Shown piece by piece: positions 56,862 through 64,000 of a stretch of 64,000 nucleotides of DNA (position 1 is its first letter; each line of letters starts with the position of its first letter). A program made the position numbers and the translations under genes. The stretch covers positions 975,001 to 1,039,000 of the forward strand of contig NZ_CP040751.1 in the NCBI RefSeq assembly GCF_008001235.1. The letters are read 5' to 3'. Source of the DNA: Salidesulfovibrio onnuriiensis (lineage in GTDB: Bacteria > Desulfobacterota > Desulfovibrionia > Desulfovibrionales > Desulfovibrionaceae). Below the pieces are notes generated by a model. The model worked only from the letters and a program-made list of their open reading frames with translations, searched no databases and was not told where the DNA came from.

Positions 56862-58091
56862 TCAGTCGTCGAAGACTAGTCTTCGTATGATGGGGTTGGA
56901 GGCCAGCATGCCGTTCTTGGTCAGCTTGAGGCGGCCCCGGTTGATGCGCACCAGGTTTTCCCGGTGCAAGGCGCTCAGGAGCGGCTCCTGGCGTTTGACC
57001 AGGTCGTACCCGGCCCGTTTGCGGAATTCCTTGAGATCCAGGCCCTTGGTGGTGCGCAGGCTGAGCATGACCAGCTCGCGCAGCCGGTCCTGGTCGGTCA
57101 GTTCCTCGAAGTCCTCGCCTACGAACCCGCCTCGCACGGCCGCGTCGTATTCGTCCATGTAGCACGGGTTGGTGAAGCGGCGCTTGCCGAGGGTGGAAAC
57201 GGCCGAGGGCCCCAGGCCCAGGTAGTCCTCTCCGGACCAGTAGCCGCTGTTGTGGCGGGACATGAAGCCCATGCGCGCGAAGTTGGAGACCTCGTACTGC
57301 ATGTAGCCGTGGGATTCCAGGAACTCGGCCCCGTAGATGAACATGCGGCCCAGTTCGTTTTCCTTGGGCAGCTTGAATTCGCCGTCGTCGAACTTCTTGC
57401 CCATGACCGTGTAGGGCTCCAGGGTCAGGTTGTAGGCCGAGAGGTGCTCGGGCTTCAGCTTGACCACGGTTTCCAGGGTTTTGATCCAGGCCTGCATGCG
57501 CTGGCCGGGCAGGCCCCAGATGAAGTCCACGCTGATGTTGTGGAACCCGGCGCTGCGCGCGTCCCTGTAAGACTGCACGGCCTGAGACGCGGAGTGCGGA
57601 CGGCCGAGCATGTACAGCTCGCCGTCGTCCAGGCTCTGGAAGCCGAGGGAGAGGCGGTTGACGCCCATGCTCAGGAGCGCGCGGAAATAGCTGATGTCCG
57701 TGGCCGAGTCCGGATTGGCCTCCAGGGTGATCTCCATGCCCTGCTGGAAGGTGAAGTGCGTGCGCAGGGCCTTCATGATGGAGTCCAGCTGGTGCGGCGG
57801 GATCAGGCTGGGGGTACCGCCGCCGAAGTAGACGGTCTTGAGCCGGGGGCGCTTGAGCCGTTCGCCCCAGAGCTCGATCTCCTTGAGCAGGGTCTTGTGG
57901 TACCAGGCGAAGGTCACCTGGTTGAAGGCCTGGGAGTGGAAGGTGCAGTAGTGGCAGCGCGACCGGCAAAAGGGCACGTGGATGTAGAGCAGCAGGCCGG
58001 AAGCCTCGTCCCGGACAGCCTTCTTGCGGGTGCCTGCCGCACCGGGAAAGGCCGGGCGTATGGAGAGTTCGTCGCCGCTGTAGATGGCCAT
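56862..58091 (-). CDS. hemW: HemW-like radical SAM protein
   Basis: A 409-residue protein. The N-terminal radical SAM motif is PFCRSRCHYCTFHS (CxxxCxxC). Family landmarks: YFGGGTPSLIPPHQLDSIMK, ITLEANPDSATD, GVNRLSLGFQSLDDGELYML, FIWGLPGQRMQAW, and a C-terminal winged-helix domain (LDLKEFRKRAGYDLVKRQEP). HemW is a heme chaperone, long annotated as coproporphyrinogen III oxidase; the extra cysteine of bona fide HemN is absent. The next gene upstream ends 1 nt before it. Confidence 0.9.
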   Translation of the reverse strand: MAIYSGDELSIRPAFPGAAGTRKKAVRDEASGLLLYIHVPFCRSRCHYCTFHSQAFNQVTFAWYHKTLLKEIELWGERLKRPRLKTVYFGGGTPSLIPPHQLDSIMKALRTHFTFQQGMEITLEANPDSATDISYFRALLSMGVNRLSLGFQSLDDGELYMLGRPHSASQAVQSYRDARSAGFHNISVDFIWGLPGQRMQAWIKTLETVVKLKPEHLSAYNLTLEPYTVMGKKFDDGEFKLPKENELGRMFIYGAEFLESHGYMQYEVSNFARMGFMSRHNSGYWSGEDYLGLGPSAVSTLGKRRFTNPCYMDEYDAAVRGGFVGEDFEELTDQDRLRELVMLSLRTTKGLDLKEFRKRAGYDLVKRQEPLLSALHRENLVRINRGRLKLTKNGMLASNPIIRRLVFDD

Positions 58092-58092
58092 G

Positions 58093-58455
58093 CTAGACGT
58101 CCCTGCCCGGTCGGTTGAGGAAGATCAGGATGCCTCCGTAAGTGAAGTAGCCGCCCACGAACAGGTTCACCAGCTTCATGCCCAGATCTCCCTCGGTGCC
58201 CGCCACCAGGTGCAGCAGGCCGCTGAAGAGCATGAGCAGGCAGAGTGCCCAGGTGGCGAGTTTCTGCTTCTGATGGGTGAACCAGCCCAGAACGGAATAG
58301 ACAAATATGGAGATGAGCCAGACATGGGGCGGATTGTTTTCGCTGGGCTGGAGCCAGGCCAGGGCCGCGTTCAGGACGGCCATGAGCACGAAGCCTATGA
58401 GAAAGGCCTCTTGCCGGAACAGGAATCCGAATCTGCTTTCCTCCAACCTGGGCAT
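58093..58455 (-). CDS. Small four-helix membrane protein, unknown function
   Basis: A 120-residue protein with four hydrophobic helices (EAFLIGFVLMAVLNAALAWL; VWLISIFVYSVLGWFTHQ; WALCLLMLFSGLLHLVAG; LVNLFVGGYFTYGGILIFL) and a GGAG start signal. It sits between queH and hemW with 1-3 nt gaps, so it is cotranscribed. No function is evident. Confidence 0.75.
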   Translation of the reverse strand: MPRLEESRFGFLFRQEAFLIGFVLMAVLNAALAWLQPSENNPPHVWLISIFVYSVLGWFTHQKQKLATWALCLLMLFSGLLHLVAGTEGDLGMKLVNLFVGGYFTYGGILIFLNRPGRDV

Positions 58456-58458
58456 GGC

Positions 58459-59007
58459 TTACTCCGTCCTGAGTTCCTTGTGGTAGCGTTCGTTTTCGCT
58501 GTAAAGGCAGCCGCAGTACTGCTGCCGGTAGATGCCCCATTCCTTGCTCAGGGCAATGCCCTCTTTCCAGCCTTCCCGGAAATCGTGGTACAGGAACCGG
58601 GTCTTGCCGCCCTCCAGGTCGCGCCCCAGCGCCGCGATGTCATCGTGTTTCTGGAACTTGCTGTAGAGCAGGGTGGTGCTGAAGCAGTCGAACCCGCCGC
58701 GTTTGGCAATGGACGCGGTGCGTTCCAGCCTGTTGGCATAGCAGTGGAAGCAGCGGTTGTTCTCCCGGTAGGCGACTGCGCGGAACCAGTCCTGGGGCCG
58801 GTATTCGCCGTCCTTGACCAGGACCTTGAAACCCAGCTTTTCCGCCACTTCCAGGCAGCCGTCGCGGCGTTTCGCGTATTCGGTCAGGGGATGGATGTTC
58901 GGGTTGTAATACAGCCCGGTGACTTCATACCCCTGGTCCTGCAGGGTCTGCACGGTGGTGATGCTGCACGGTCCGCAGCACATGTGCAGCAATATTTTCT
59001 CGTTCAT
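58459..59007 (-). CDS. queH: Epoxyqueuosine reductase QueH
   Basis: A 182-residue protein of the DUF208 family: LLHMCCGPCSITTVQTLQDQ at the N-terminus (the CCxxC pair), LYYNPNIHPLTEYAKRRDGC, ENNRCFHCYANRLERTASIA, and YCGCLYSENERY near the C-terminus. These cysteines bind the iron-sulfur cluster and iron of QueH, which reduces epoxyqueuosine to queuosine in tRNA. AAAGG precedes the ATG; an upstream M lacks a proper site. Confidence 0.94.
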   Translation of the reverse strand: MNEKILLHMCCGPCSITTVQTLQDQGYEVTGLYYNPNIHPLTEYAKRRDGCLEVAEKLGFKVLVKDGEYRPQDWFRAVAYRENNRCFHCYANRLERTASIAKRGGFDCFSTTLLYSKFQKHDDIAALGRDLEGGKTRFLYHDFREGWKEGIALSKEWGIYRQQYCGCLYSENERYHKELRTE

Positions 59008-59069
59008 GGCGAACCTTTTTCCCATATCCCGTCAAGAGTCAAGTCCGTGAAATTCTTGCGCACGGCGCG

Positions 59070-59846
59070 TCATTCGCTTTTCGGCGCGGTCTGCTCGAGT
59101 ATTCGGCCATATTCCGGGGTGGTTTTGAAGATGCGCAATTCCTCGGAAAAGCGTCCGATAAAGCTCTTGTTCACGGTTTCCTTGCTGAACAGGGTATAGA
59201 TGCGCTGTTCTTCCAGAAGGAAGGGCGCCGGGCAGACGTCGCATTCCAGGCCGAGCTGGTGGCTCAGCCAGAGGCCGTTGCGGTGGTCGCACAGGGCCGC
59301 GTCGATGCGGTTTTCCATGAGCTTGCGGAAGTTGGCCTCGTCGGTGAGCACGGTCTGCGTTTCCGCGATTTCCCCCAGGCGTTTCAGCAGGGTGGGCGAG
59401 TAGGCGTAATCCTGGACCACACCCACCCGTTTTCCCCGGAGGGATTCAAGGGAGGTGTACTGGTGCTCCCGGGAGCGGAAACAGGGGACAAAGACTCGCC
59501 ATTGGGCCGTGAGCATGGATTCCGATGGAAACAGGGCGAATTTTTCCCGCTTGGGGCAGCGGATGCCGCTGAGCAGGATGTCCGCCTGGCCCAGTTCCAG
59601 CATCTGGAGCCCTCGGCTCCAGGGAACGCCTTTTGCGGAGGAGATTTCGATACCCATGGCCTTCAGCACGGCCCTGGTCACTTCATAGGAGATGCCTGCG
59701 GGCCGCTGGCGGCTGTCGGTGTATTCATAGGGCGGCCACTGGTCATAGACGATGCGCACGGACTCCGCGCGGCCGAAGACCGCGCCGAAGAGGCCGAAGC
59801 AGAGGGAAAGTGTCAGGATGGCCGCAATACGGCAAGCCGTGCTCAT
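59070..59846 (-). CDS. Family 3 extracellular solute-binding protein (paralogue A)
   Basis: A 258-residue exported protein with signal peptide (ILTLSLCFGLFGAVFGRAES) and the SBP_bac_3 fold: YDQWPPYEYTDSRQRPAGIS, GLQMLELGQADILLSGIRCP, RGKRVGVVQDYAYSP, and DAALCDHRNGLWLSHQ. It is the most divergent of three adjacent paralogues. No amino-acid ABC permease or ATPase gene is near, so the ligand may feed a sensor or a remote transporter. Confidence 0.88.
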   Translation of the reverse strand: MSTACRIAAILTLSLCFGLFGAVFGRAESVRIVYDQWPPYEYTDSRQRPAGISYEVTRAVLKAMGIEISSAKGVPWSRGLQMLELGQADILLSGIRCPKREKFALFPSESMLTAQWRVFVPCFRSREHQYTSLESLRGKRVGVVQDYAYSPTLLKRLGEIAETQTVLTDEANFRKLMENRIDAALCDHRNGLWLSHQLGLECDVCPAPFLLEEQRIYTLFSKETVNKSFIGRFSEELRIFKTTPEYGRILEQTAPKSE

Positions 59847-59872
59847 GGTTACAGGATATCAGCAGGGAAACG

Positions 59873-59886
59873 GTGTGCGCCATTAG
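59873..59886 (-). promoter_or_regulatory. Shared upstream element CTAATGGCGCACAC (copy A)
   Basis: The identical 14-mer, read on the minus strand, lies 27 nt before the start codon of paralogue A; the other copies lie at the same distance. Confidence 0.6.
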
Positions 59887-59921
59887 TTTTTGGAAAAGAA
59901 AAGGGGGGAATTCGGAACGGG

Positions 59922-60689
59922 CTATTGGCCGTAGGACTTGGTGCTCCGGAGCAGGCGTTCATACGCCGGGGTGGCCTTGAACTTGCGGAGCCGTTCGGTG
60001 AATTGATCCACGATATCCCTGGTGACGGTCTTTTTGCTGAAAAAGGGGTAGAGCTCCCGGCTGCCGATGGGCAGCGGCGTGACGCAGATTTGGGAGCTGA
60101 GCTCCAGATCGTGCAGGAGCCACAGGCCGTTGAGATAGTCGCTGAGCACCGCGTCCACGCGGCCGGTGACCAGCTTGCGGAAGTTGGTCTCGTCGGTGTT
60201 CACTTGGTCGATGATGGCGACGTTGTCCAGGTCTTTCATGAATTTTTCAGGATAGTTGTAGCTGCGCACCGTGCCGACTGTTTTTTTGTCCATGGTTTCG
60301 ATGGAGGTGTAGGTGGCCGGGTTGCTGCGGTAGCAGTGCACGAAGGCCCGCCATTCGGCCGTGATGATGGATTCTCCGGGATAGTGGAAGATCTTTTCCC
60401 GTTCCGGGGTGTACACCCCGCTGATGAGCACGTCGATTTCCCCGTGTTCCAGCATCTTGAGCCCCCGGCCCCAGGGCAGCACATCCACGCTGCGCAGGTC
60501 GATGCCCATTTCCGCGAGCACGGCCTTGGTGGCTGCGAAGGCGATGCCTGCGGATTGTCCCTGCTGGTTCTGGTATTCGTAGGGCGGCCAGATATCCATG
60601 CCCAGGCGCAACGACGCGGTCCCTTCCGCCTGTGCGGGCAGGGCCAGGATGATCAGCAGTATGGCCAGGAACAACCGGGAGTACTTCAT
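59922..60689 (-). CDS. Family 3 extracellular solute-binding protein (paralogue B)
   Basis: A 255-residue protein: signal peptide (LFLAILLIILALPAQAEG), LRLGMDIWPPYEYQNQQGQS, GLKMLEHGEIDVLISGVYTP, IETMDKKTVGTVRSYNYPEK, DAVLSDYLNGLWLLHDLELS, VTPLPIGSRELYPFFSKKTV. It is roughly 70% or more identical to paralogue C by eye and exactly as long, with an 822-bp repeat spacing, indicating tandem duplication including upstream DNA. Confidence 0.92.
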   Translation of the reverse strand: MKYSRLFLAILLIILALPAQAEGTASLRLGMDIWPPYEYQNQQGQSAGIAFAATKAVLAEMGIDLRSVDVLPWGRGLKMLEHGEIDVLISGVYTPEREKIFHYPGESIITAEWRAFVHCYRSNPATYTSIETMDKKTVGTVRSYNYPEKFMKDLDNVAIIDQVNTDETNFRKLVTGRVDAVLSDYLNGLWLLHDLELSSQICVTPLPIGSRELYPFFSKKTVTRDIVDQFTERLRKFKATPAYERLLRSTKSYGQ

Positions 60690-60715
60690 GCTTGCAGCCT
60701 AACAGCATGCGACAT

Positions 60716-60729
60716 GTGTTCGCTATTAG
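60716..60729 (-). promoter_or_regulatory. Shared upstream element, variant copy B (CTAATAGCGAACAC)
   Basis: Differs from copies A and C at two bases; 27 nt before the start codon of paralogue B. Confidence 0.55.
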
Positions 60730-60743
60730 AATGATGCTCGGGG

Positions 60744-61511
60744 CTATCGGTCGAGATTTTCGACCCTGTTGAGCAGCTGTGCATATTCCGGGGTGGCCTT
60801 GAACTTGCGGAGCCGTTCGGTGAATCGATCCACGATATCTTTGGCGACGGTCTTTTGGCTGAAAAGGGGATAGAGTTCCCGGCTGCCGATGGGCAGCGGC
60901 GTGACGCAGATTTGGGAGTTGAGCTGCAGCACGTGCAGGAGCCAGAGCCCGTTGAGATAATCGCTGAGCACCACGTCCACGCGATCGGTGACCAGCTTGC
61001 GGAAGTTGGTCTCGTCGGTGTTCACCTTGTCGATGAGGGCAATGCTGTCCAGCTTTTTCATGAATTTTTCAGGGTAGTTGTAGCTGCGAACCGTGCCGAC
61101 TGTCTTTTTGTCCAGGGTCTCGATGGTGGTGAAGGCGGCCGGGTTGCTTTGGCCGCAGTGCACGAAGGCCCGCCACTCGGCCGTGATGATGGATTCTTCG
61201 GGGTAGTGGAAGATGCTTTCCCGCTCCTTGGTGCGCACCCCGCTGATGAGCACGTCGATTTCCCCGTGCTCCAGCATCTTGAGGCCCCGAGCCCAGGGCA
61301 GCACCTCCACGCTGCGCAGTTCGATGCCCATTTCCGCGAGCACGGTCCTGGTGGTTTCAAAGGCAATGCCCGCGGGTCTTCCCGATGTGGTCTGGAATTC
61401 GTAGGGCGGCCAGATATCCATGCCCAGACGCAGAGGCGTGGTTTCGTAGGCCCATGCGGGCAGGGCCAGGGTTGCCAGCAATATGGTTAGGCACAGACGG
61501 AAGTACTTCAT
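60744..61511 (-). CDS. Family 3 extracellular solute-binding protein (paralogue C)
   Basis: A 255-residue protein with signal peptide (LCLTILLATLALPAWAYE) and the same landmarks as paralogue B: LRLGMDIWPPYEFQTTSGRP, GLKMLEHGEIDVLISGVRTK, IETLDKKTVGTVRSYNYPEK, DVVLSDYLNGLWLLHVLQLN, VTPLPIGSRELYPLFSQKTV. Differences cluster near the pocket, so the two may differ in ligand. It precedes paralogue B by 54 nt. Confidence 0.92.
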   Translation of the reverse strand: MKYFRLCLTILLATLALPAWAYETTPLRLGMDIWPPYEFQTTSGRPAGIAFETTRTVLAEMGIELRSVEVLPWARGLKMLEHGEIDVLISGVRTKERESIFHYPEESIITAEWRAFVHCGQSNPAAFTTIETLDKKTVGTVRSYNYPEKFMKKLDSIALIDKVNTDETNFRKLVTDRVDVVLSDYLNGLWLLHVLQLNSQICVTPLPIGSRELYPLFSQKTVAKDIVDRFTERLRKFKATPEYAQLLNRVENLDR

Positions 61512-61537
61512 GCTCGCAGCCTAACAACATGCGTCAT

Positions 61538-61551
61538 GTGTGCGCCATTAG
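61538..61551 (-). promoter_or_regulatory. Shared upstream element CTAATGGCGCACAC (copy C)
   Basis: Identical to copy A; 27 nt before the start codon of paralogue C. Confidence 0.6.
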
Positions 61552-61577
61552 AATCAATGGTTGCGGCAATCGTCCGT

Positions 61578-63536
61578 TTAATACGCCAGTCTGCCCAGGG
61601 ATTTGAGTATCAGCGTGCAGCCCATGGCGAACATGCCCGTCAGGCCCATGCCGCAGGAAAAGCCCGCCAGGAGGACCGGCGCGTAATGCCGCCATTGGGC
61701 CCCGTATTTCTTCAGGAAGTAGAAGCGGCCCAGCAGCGCGCCGATGACCTCCAGGATCAGGCCATGGGGCGTGGACTGGCCCAGGCCGCGCACCACGCCG
61801 TAGACCAGGAGCACGGGCAGCCCCAGCACGTTGAGCAGGGCGTACAGCCCCACCCCCAGGCCGATGCCGCCCAGCACGATGGGACCGGACAGGGCCTCGA
61901 AAAAGAGGGAGTTGCCTTCCAGGGTCGAGGTCTGCAGAAGCAGGGTGTTGAGGGCCTGCAGATGCCAGAGTTCCTGGGCAAACGGGTACTGCGGCGAGGG
62001 GATGGGCGCCAGCTGCCACAGGAACTGGGAAAAGAGCAGCGAGGCCACCATGACCACCGGGAAAACCACCAGTTCGGCCTTGATGATGCCCTTGAGACTG
62101 GTGCCCGTAAGCTCGATCTGCCGGAATTGCACCGTGGCCTCCCCGTAGTTGTGGATGGGGATGGGCGCGTACCAGATTTCGATGCCCTGGTAGCCGAAGA
62201 ACTTGGCCCCGGCAATGAACGAGAATTCGCGCACCATGGGCAGGCTGATGAACTGCCCGGCCACGCCCTCCATGCGTGCGGTCACGTAGGAGACCACGGG
62301 CGTGTACACGAAGCCGTAGAGCACGAAGAATATCCACGGGAAGGACGGCACCAGCCAGACGCACAGGAAGATGTAGGCCAGGGTGGAGAACACGTAGATG
62401 GACAGCGAGACCCAGATGTTGATGTCGCCCCGGTTCATGTTGGTCTTGAGCAGCACCGAGAAGTCCAGCTTGCCGTCGCCCGAGCCCTTGAACGACTTGA
62501 CCACGTAGTAGACGCCGATGAGCGCGATGGCTAGGCCCAGCCCGATGCCGAAGCTCATGTAGAAGTCGAAGTTGTTGGCGAAGACCGTTTCCACGGTTTC
62601 CATGCCCGGGTGCCAGCGGTGCAGGATGCCGTGGTGGTACAGGACCGGGTTGGCCACCACGGTGATGATCAGCCCCACCAGTCCGCCGATGACCGCCCAG
62701 AAGGGCAGCACCATGCCGATGAACACCAGGCCCAGGTCGAACTGCAGGCCCGTGGCCACTGCGGGCAGCACATCCTCGGTGTGCCGCGTCAGTTCGATCC
62801 ACGGGATGGGAATGAGCCGTATGGTCTCCTGGAACAATAATCCCGAGAGGGCTGGCAGGAGCACGTAGAAGAAGCCGAAGGCCAGGCCGATCATGCCGCC
62901 GATGGAAAAGACGCGCCATTTCCAGCCGGTCTTGCGGTCCTCGGTGGATTCGGCCAGGGCCATGGTGCCCAGCGCGCCCACCGGGGCCATGGGGAAGGGC
63001 AGCTTTTCCACGTCCGATGTCAGCCGGTAGAGGCTGTAGCCCAGCCCGAAGTGGTCGATGCGCTGCACGAGCTGCGCACCGATGAGCAGCAGGATCGGGA
63101 TGAGCCAGTCGCCGTGGAAGAAGCTCCGGTCCAGGTAGGAGGCCGATTCCAGGCCCGGGGCCACCCAGTGGGGGATGAATTCCGTGAGGCCGAGCATGCG
63201 CGCGGCGTCGGACTGCACCAGATACTGGTTCCAGAGCAGGCCCTGGAACGGCGAGGCCAGGGCCGCGCCCGCCATGTAGTAGAGCAGGAAGATTTCCTGC
63301 TGCTTGAGTTCCGAGTACGAGCGCTTGGCGATTTCCGCGAACAGGATGATGGTCACCCAGCGGGCGGCCGGACCGATGCCCTGGCCGATGACCAACTGCA
63401 GATACATGCTGCCGGGCATCATCAGGAAGCCGATGAAGATGGCCCCGATAAAGGTCTTCCAATCGAAGCCCTCCTCGAAGCGGTCCGGCGGCTTCATCAG
63501 GTCGCGATACTCTTTGAGTTCCTTGTCGTCGTACAT
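61578..63536 (-). CDS. OPT-like membrane transporter (DUF6785 type)
   Basis: A 652-residue protein with about 13-15 hydrophobic segments. The N-terminus (FDWKTFIGAIFIGFLMMPGS) and internal SPFQGLLWNQYLVQSDAARM, FPMAPVGALGTMALAESTED, and GLEST-like loops resemble the oligopeptide-transporter-like proteins now placed in DUF6785. It pairs with the following gene, whose product resembles the DUF6784 part, so the two may be halves of one transporter. Substrate unknown; peptides or metal-peptide complexes are candidates. Family assignment is from memory. Confidence 0.8.
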   Translation of the reverse strand: MYDDKELKEYRDLMKPPDRFEEGFDWKTFIGAIFIGFLMMPGSMYLQLVIGQGIGPAARWVTIILFAEIAKRSYSELKQQEIFLLYYMAGAALASPFQGLLWNQYLVQSDAARMLGLTEFIPHWVAPGLESASYLDRSFFHGDWLIPILLLIGAQLVQRIDHFGLGYSLYRLTSDVEKLPFPMAPVGALGTMALAESTEDRKTGWKWRVFSIGGMIGLAFGFFYVLLPALSGLLFQETIRLIPIPWIELTRHTEDVLPAVATGLQFDLGLVFIGMVLPFWAVIGGLVGLIITVVANPVLYHHGILHRWHPGMETVETVFANNFDFYMSFGIGLGLAIALIGVYYVVKSFKGSGDGKLDFSVLLKTNMNRGDINIWVSLSIYVFSTLAYIFLCVWLVPSFPWIFFVLYGFVYTPVVSYVTARMEGVAGQFISLPMVREFSFIAGAKFFGYQGIEIWYAPIPIHNYGEATVQFRQIELTGTSLKGIIKAELVVFPVVMVASLLFSQFLWQLAPIPSPQYPFAQELWHLQALNTLLLQTSTLEGNSLFFEALSGPIVLGGIGLGVGLYALLNVLGLPVLLVYGVVRGLGQSTPHGLILEVIGALLGRFYFLKKYGAQWRHYAPVLLAGFSCGMGLTGMFAMGCTLILKSLGRLAY

Positions 63537-63552
63537 ATGCAGCCTTGTGTTG

Positions 63553-63602
63553 CCGGGGGAAGGGGGAACCCCCTTTGCAAAGGGGGTTCCCCCTTCCCCC
63601 GG
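63553..63602. repeat. Perfect 50-bp palindrome (REP-like, bidirectional stem)
   Basis: Each 25-bp arm reads CCGGGGGAAGGGGGAACC followed by CCCTTTG; the arms meet at TTTG/CAAA with no loop. It lies between the two transporter genes and can form a very stable hairpin or cruciform. Confidence 0.85.
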
Positions 63603-63707
63603 ACCCCCAACCCCCTTCCCGAAAATCCCTGGCGATCGCTTTGCGATGGGGGGTGGCCGGTTGTTTTTCTATCTCATATCGTAGTTTTCAGTAAACGGTT
63701 CCCTGAG

Positions 63708-64000
63708 CTACACCGGGAACACGTTGTACACGGTTTTCGTCCACAGGCTCAGGAGCGCATAGAAGCCGCCCATGAGGAAATCGCCCAGAATCAGGCCCAC
63801 GAACAGGAAACGCAGCCGGTTGAACAGGGCCGTGCCCCCGTAGTGCAGACAGAGGTGGTTGCACATCCATCCCAGGAAAAAGCTGAACCAGAGCACCTTC
63901 ATGCCCGTGGAATAGGCCACAAGGTAGCCCAGCGGATGCAGGGGCCACCAGGGCAGTCGGTAGTAGCAGAGAATCAGCAGGCCCATGATCAGCGCGCCCG
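63708..64000 (-). CDS. OPT-like transporter partner (DUF6784-like), C-terminal part only
   Basis: The frame is open to the window edge, leaving 97 C-terminal residues: LIMGLLILCYYRLPWWPLHP, VLWFSFFLGWMCNHLCLHYG, and LRFLFVGLILGDFLMGGFYA, three or more hydrophobic segments. It is expected to function with the 652-residue protein encoded downstream of the 50-bp palindrome. The start and most of the protein lie outside the window. Confidence 0.78.
   Translation of the reverse strand, partial: GALIMGLLILCYYRLPWWPLHPLGYLVAYSTGMKVLWFSFFLGWMCNHLCLHYGGTALFNRLRFLFVGLILGDFLMGGFYALLSLWTKTVYNVFPV

Noticed and set aside
1-64000. CRISPR arrays
   Set aside because: No regularly spaced direct repeats of 25-40 bp were found; recurring sequences are palindromes and gene duplications.

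Overview
This 64 kb window comes from a GC-rich chromosome that most resembles a sulfate reducer of the Desulfovibrionaceae (Desulfovibrio/Pseudodesulfovibrio type). This is inferred from gene content and not from a marker gene: a selenocysteine-containing SelD read through an in-frame UGA, an OPT-like DUF6785/DUF6784 transporter pair, many free-standing sensors, chemotaxis and flagellar motor genes, and GC-rich REP-like palindromes between genes. No rRNA, confident tRNA, CRISPR array, transposase or phage structural gene was seen.

Layout. 0-3.2 kb: the tail of a sensor kinase, a glycine-zipper lipoprotein, and a TetR regulator followed by a RomA/NAPE-PLD-like metallo-hydrolase lipoprotein; two near-identical palindromic operators sit before the two genes. 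3.2-8.7 kb: serB facing an ArsR-regulated unit (arsR, ArsP/YraQ-type permease, a frameshifted class V aminotransferase) and a noncanonical sensor kinase. 8.8-13.8 kb: AI-2E family permease, ChrA, and a large chemoreceptor. 13.9-20.6 kb: a long leftward run of closely spaced genes containing a cyclic-nucleotide-binding/FliG-C-like fusion, motA, motB, mscS, a frameshifted corA, a phosphoesterase, rlmH, a 70-residue protein and a HAD protein. 20.9-27.3 kb: bactofilin and a 51-residue protein; a small basic ORF under a sigma-54-type promoter with an upstream palindrome cluster; a Gate-domain membrane protein; panB; an S24-type repressor; hflK-hflC. 27.4-35.6 kb: phosphohexomutase, a cysteine-cluster protein, an efflux-type ABC system (adaptor, ATPase, permease), lepA and lepB.

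35.6-39.1 kb is the accessory part. An AT-rich segment of about 1.4 kb with a Sel1-repeat lipoprotein and a 111-residue ORF is bounded by 19-bp inverted repeats and REP-like palindromes. Next comes an ArsR-like regulator beside a Tat-exported metallo-beta-lactamase-fold protein, bracketed by two copies of an unusual hairpin. 40-47.7 kb: selD, then a compact six-gene sugar-modification cluster (two DegT-type aminotransferases, an ATP-grasp ligase, two HAD phosphatases, a PglF-type dehydratase). 47.7-48.1 kb holds a candidate structured RNA. 48.1-53.2 kb: HIT, IHF/HU, SPOR lipoprotein, ftsE-ftsX, nfo, a TPM-like protein, rnhA. 53.2-64 kb, all leftward: an output-less Cache-PAS sensor overlapping a LivK-like lipoprotein gene; galE, hemW, queH; three tandem solute-binding paralogues; and an OPT-like transporter pair, the second running off the window.

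The most interesting items are the cNMP/FliG-C fusion in the stator operon (a possible second-messenger input to the motor), the inverted-repeat-bounded island, the sigma-54 small-gene locus, the structured RNA, and the selenocysteine-containing SelD. Two genes carry apparent single-base deletions in short G or C runs, which may be assembly errors.
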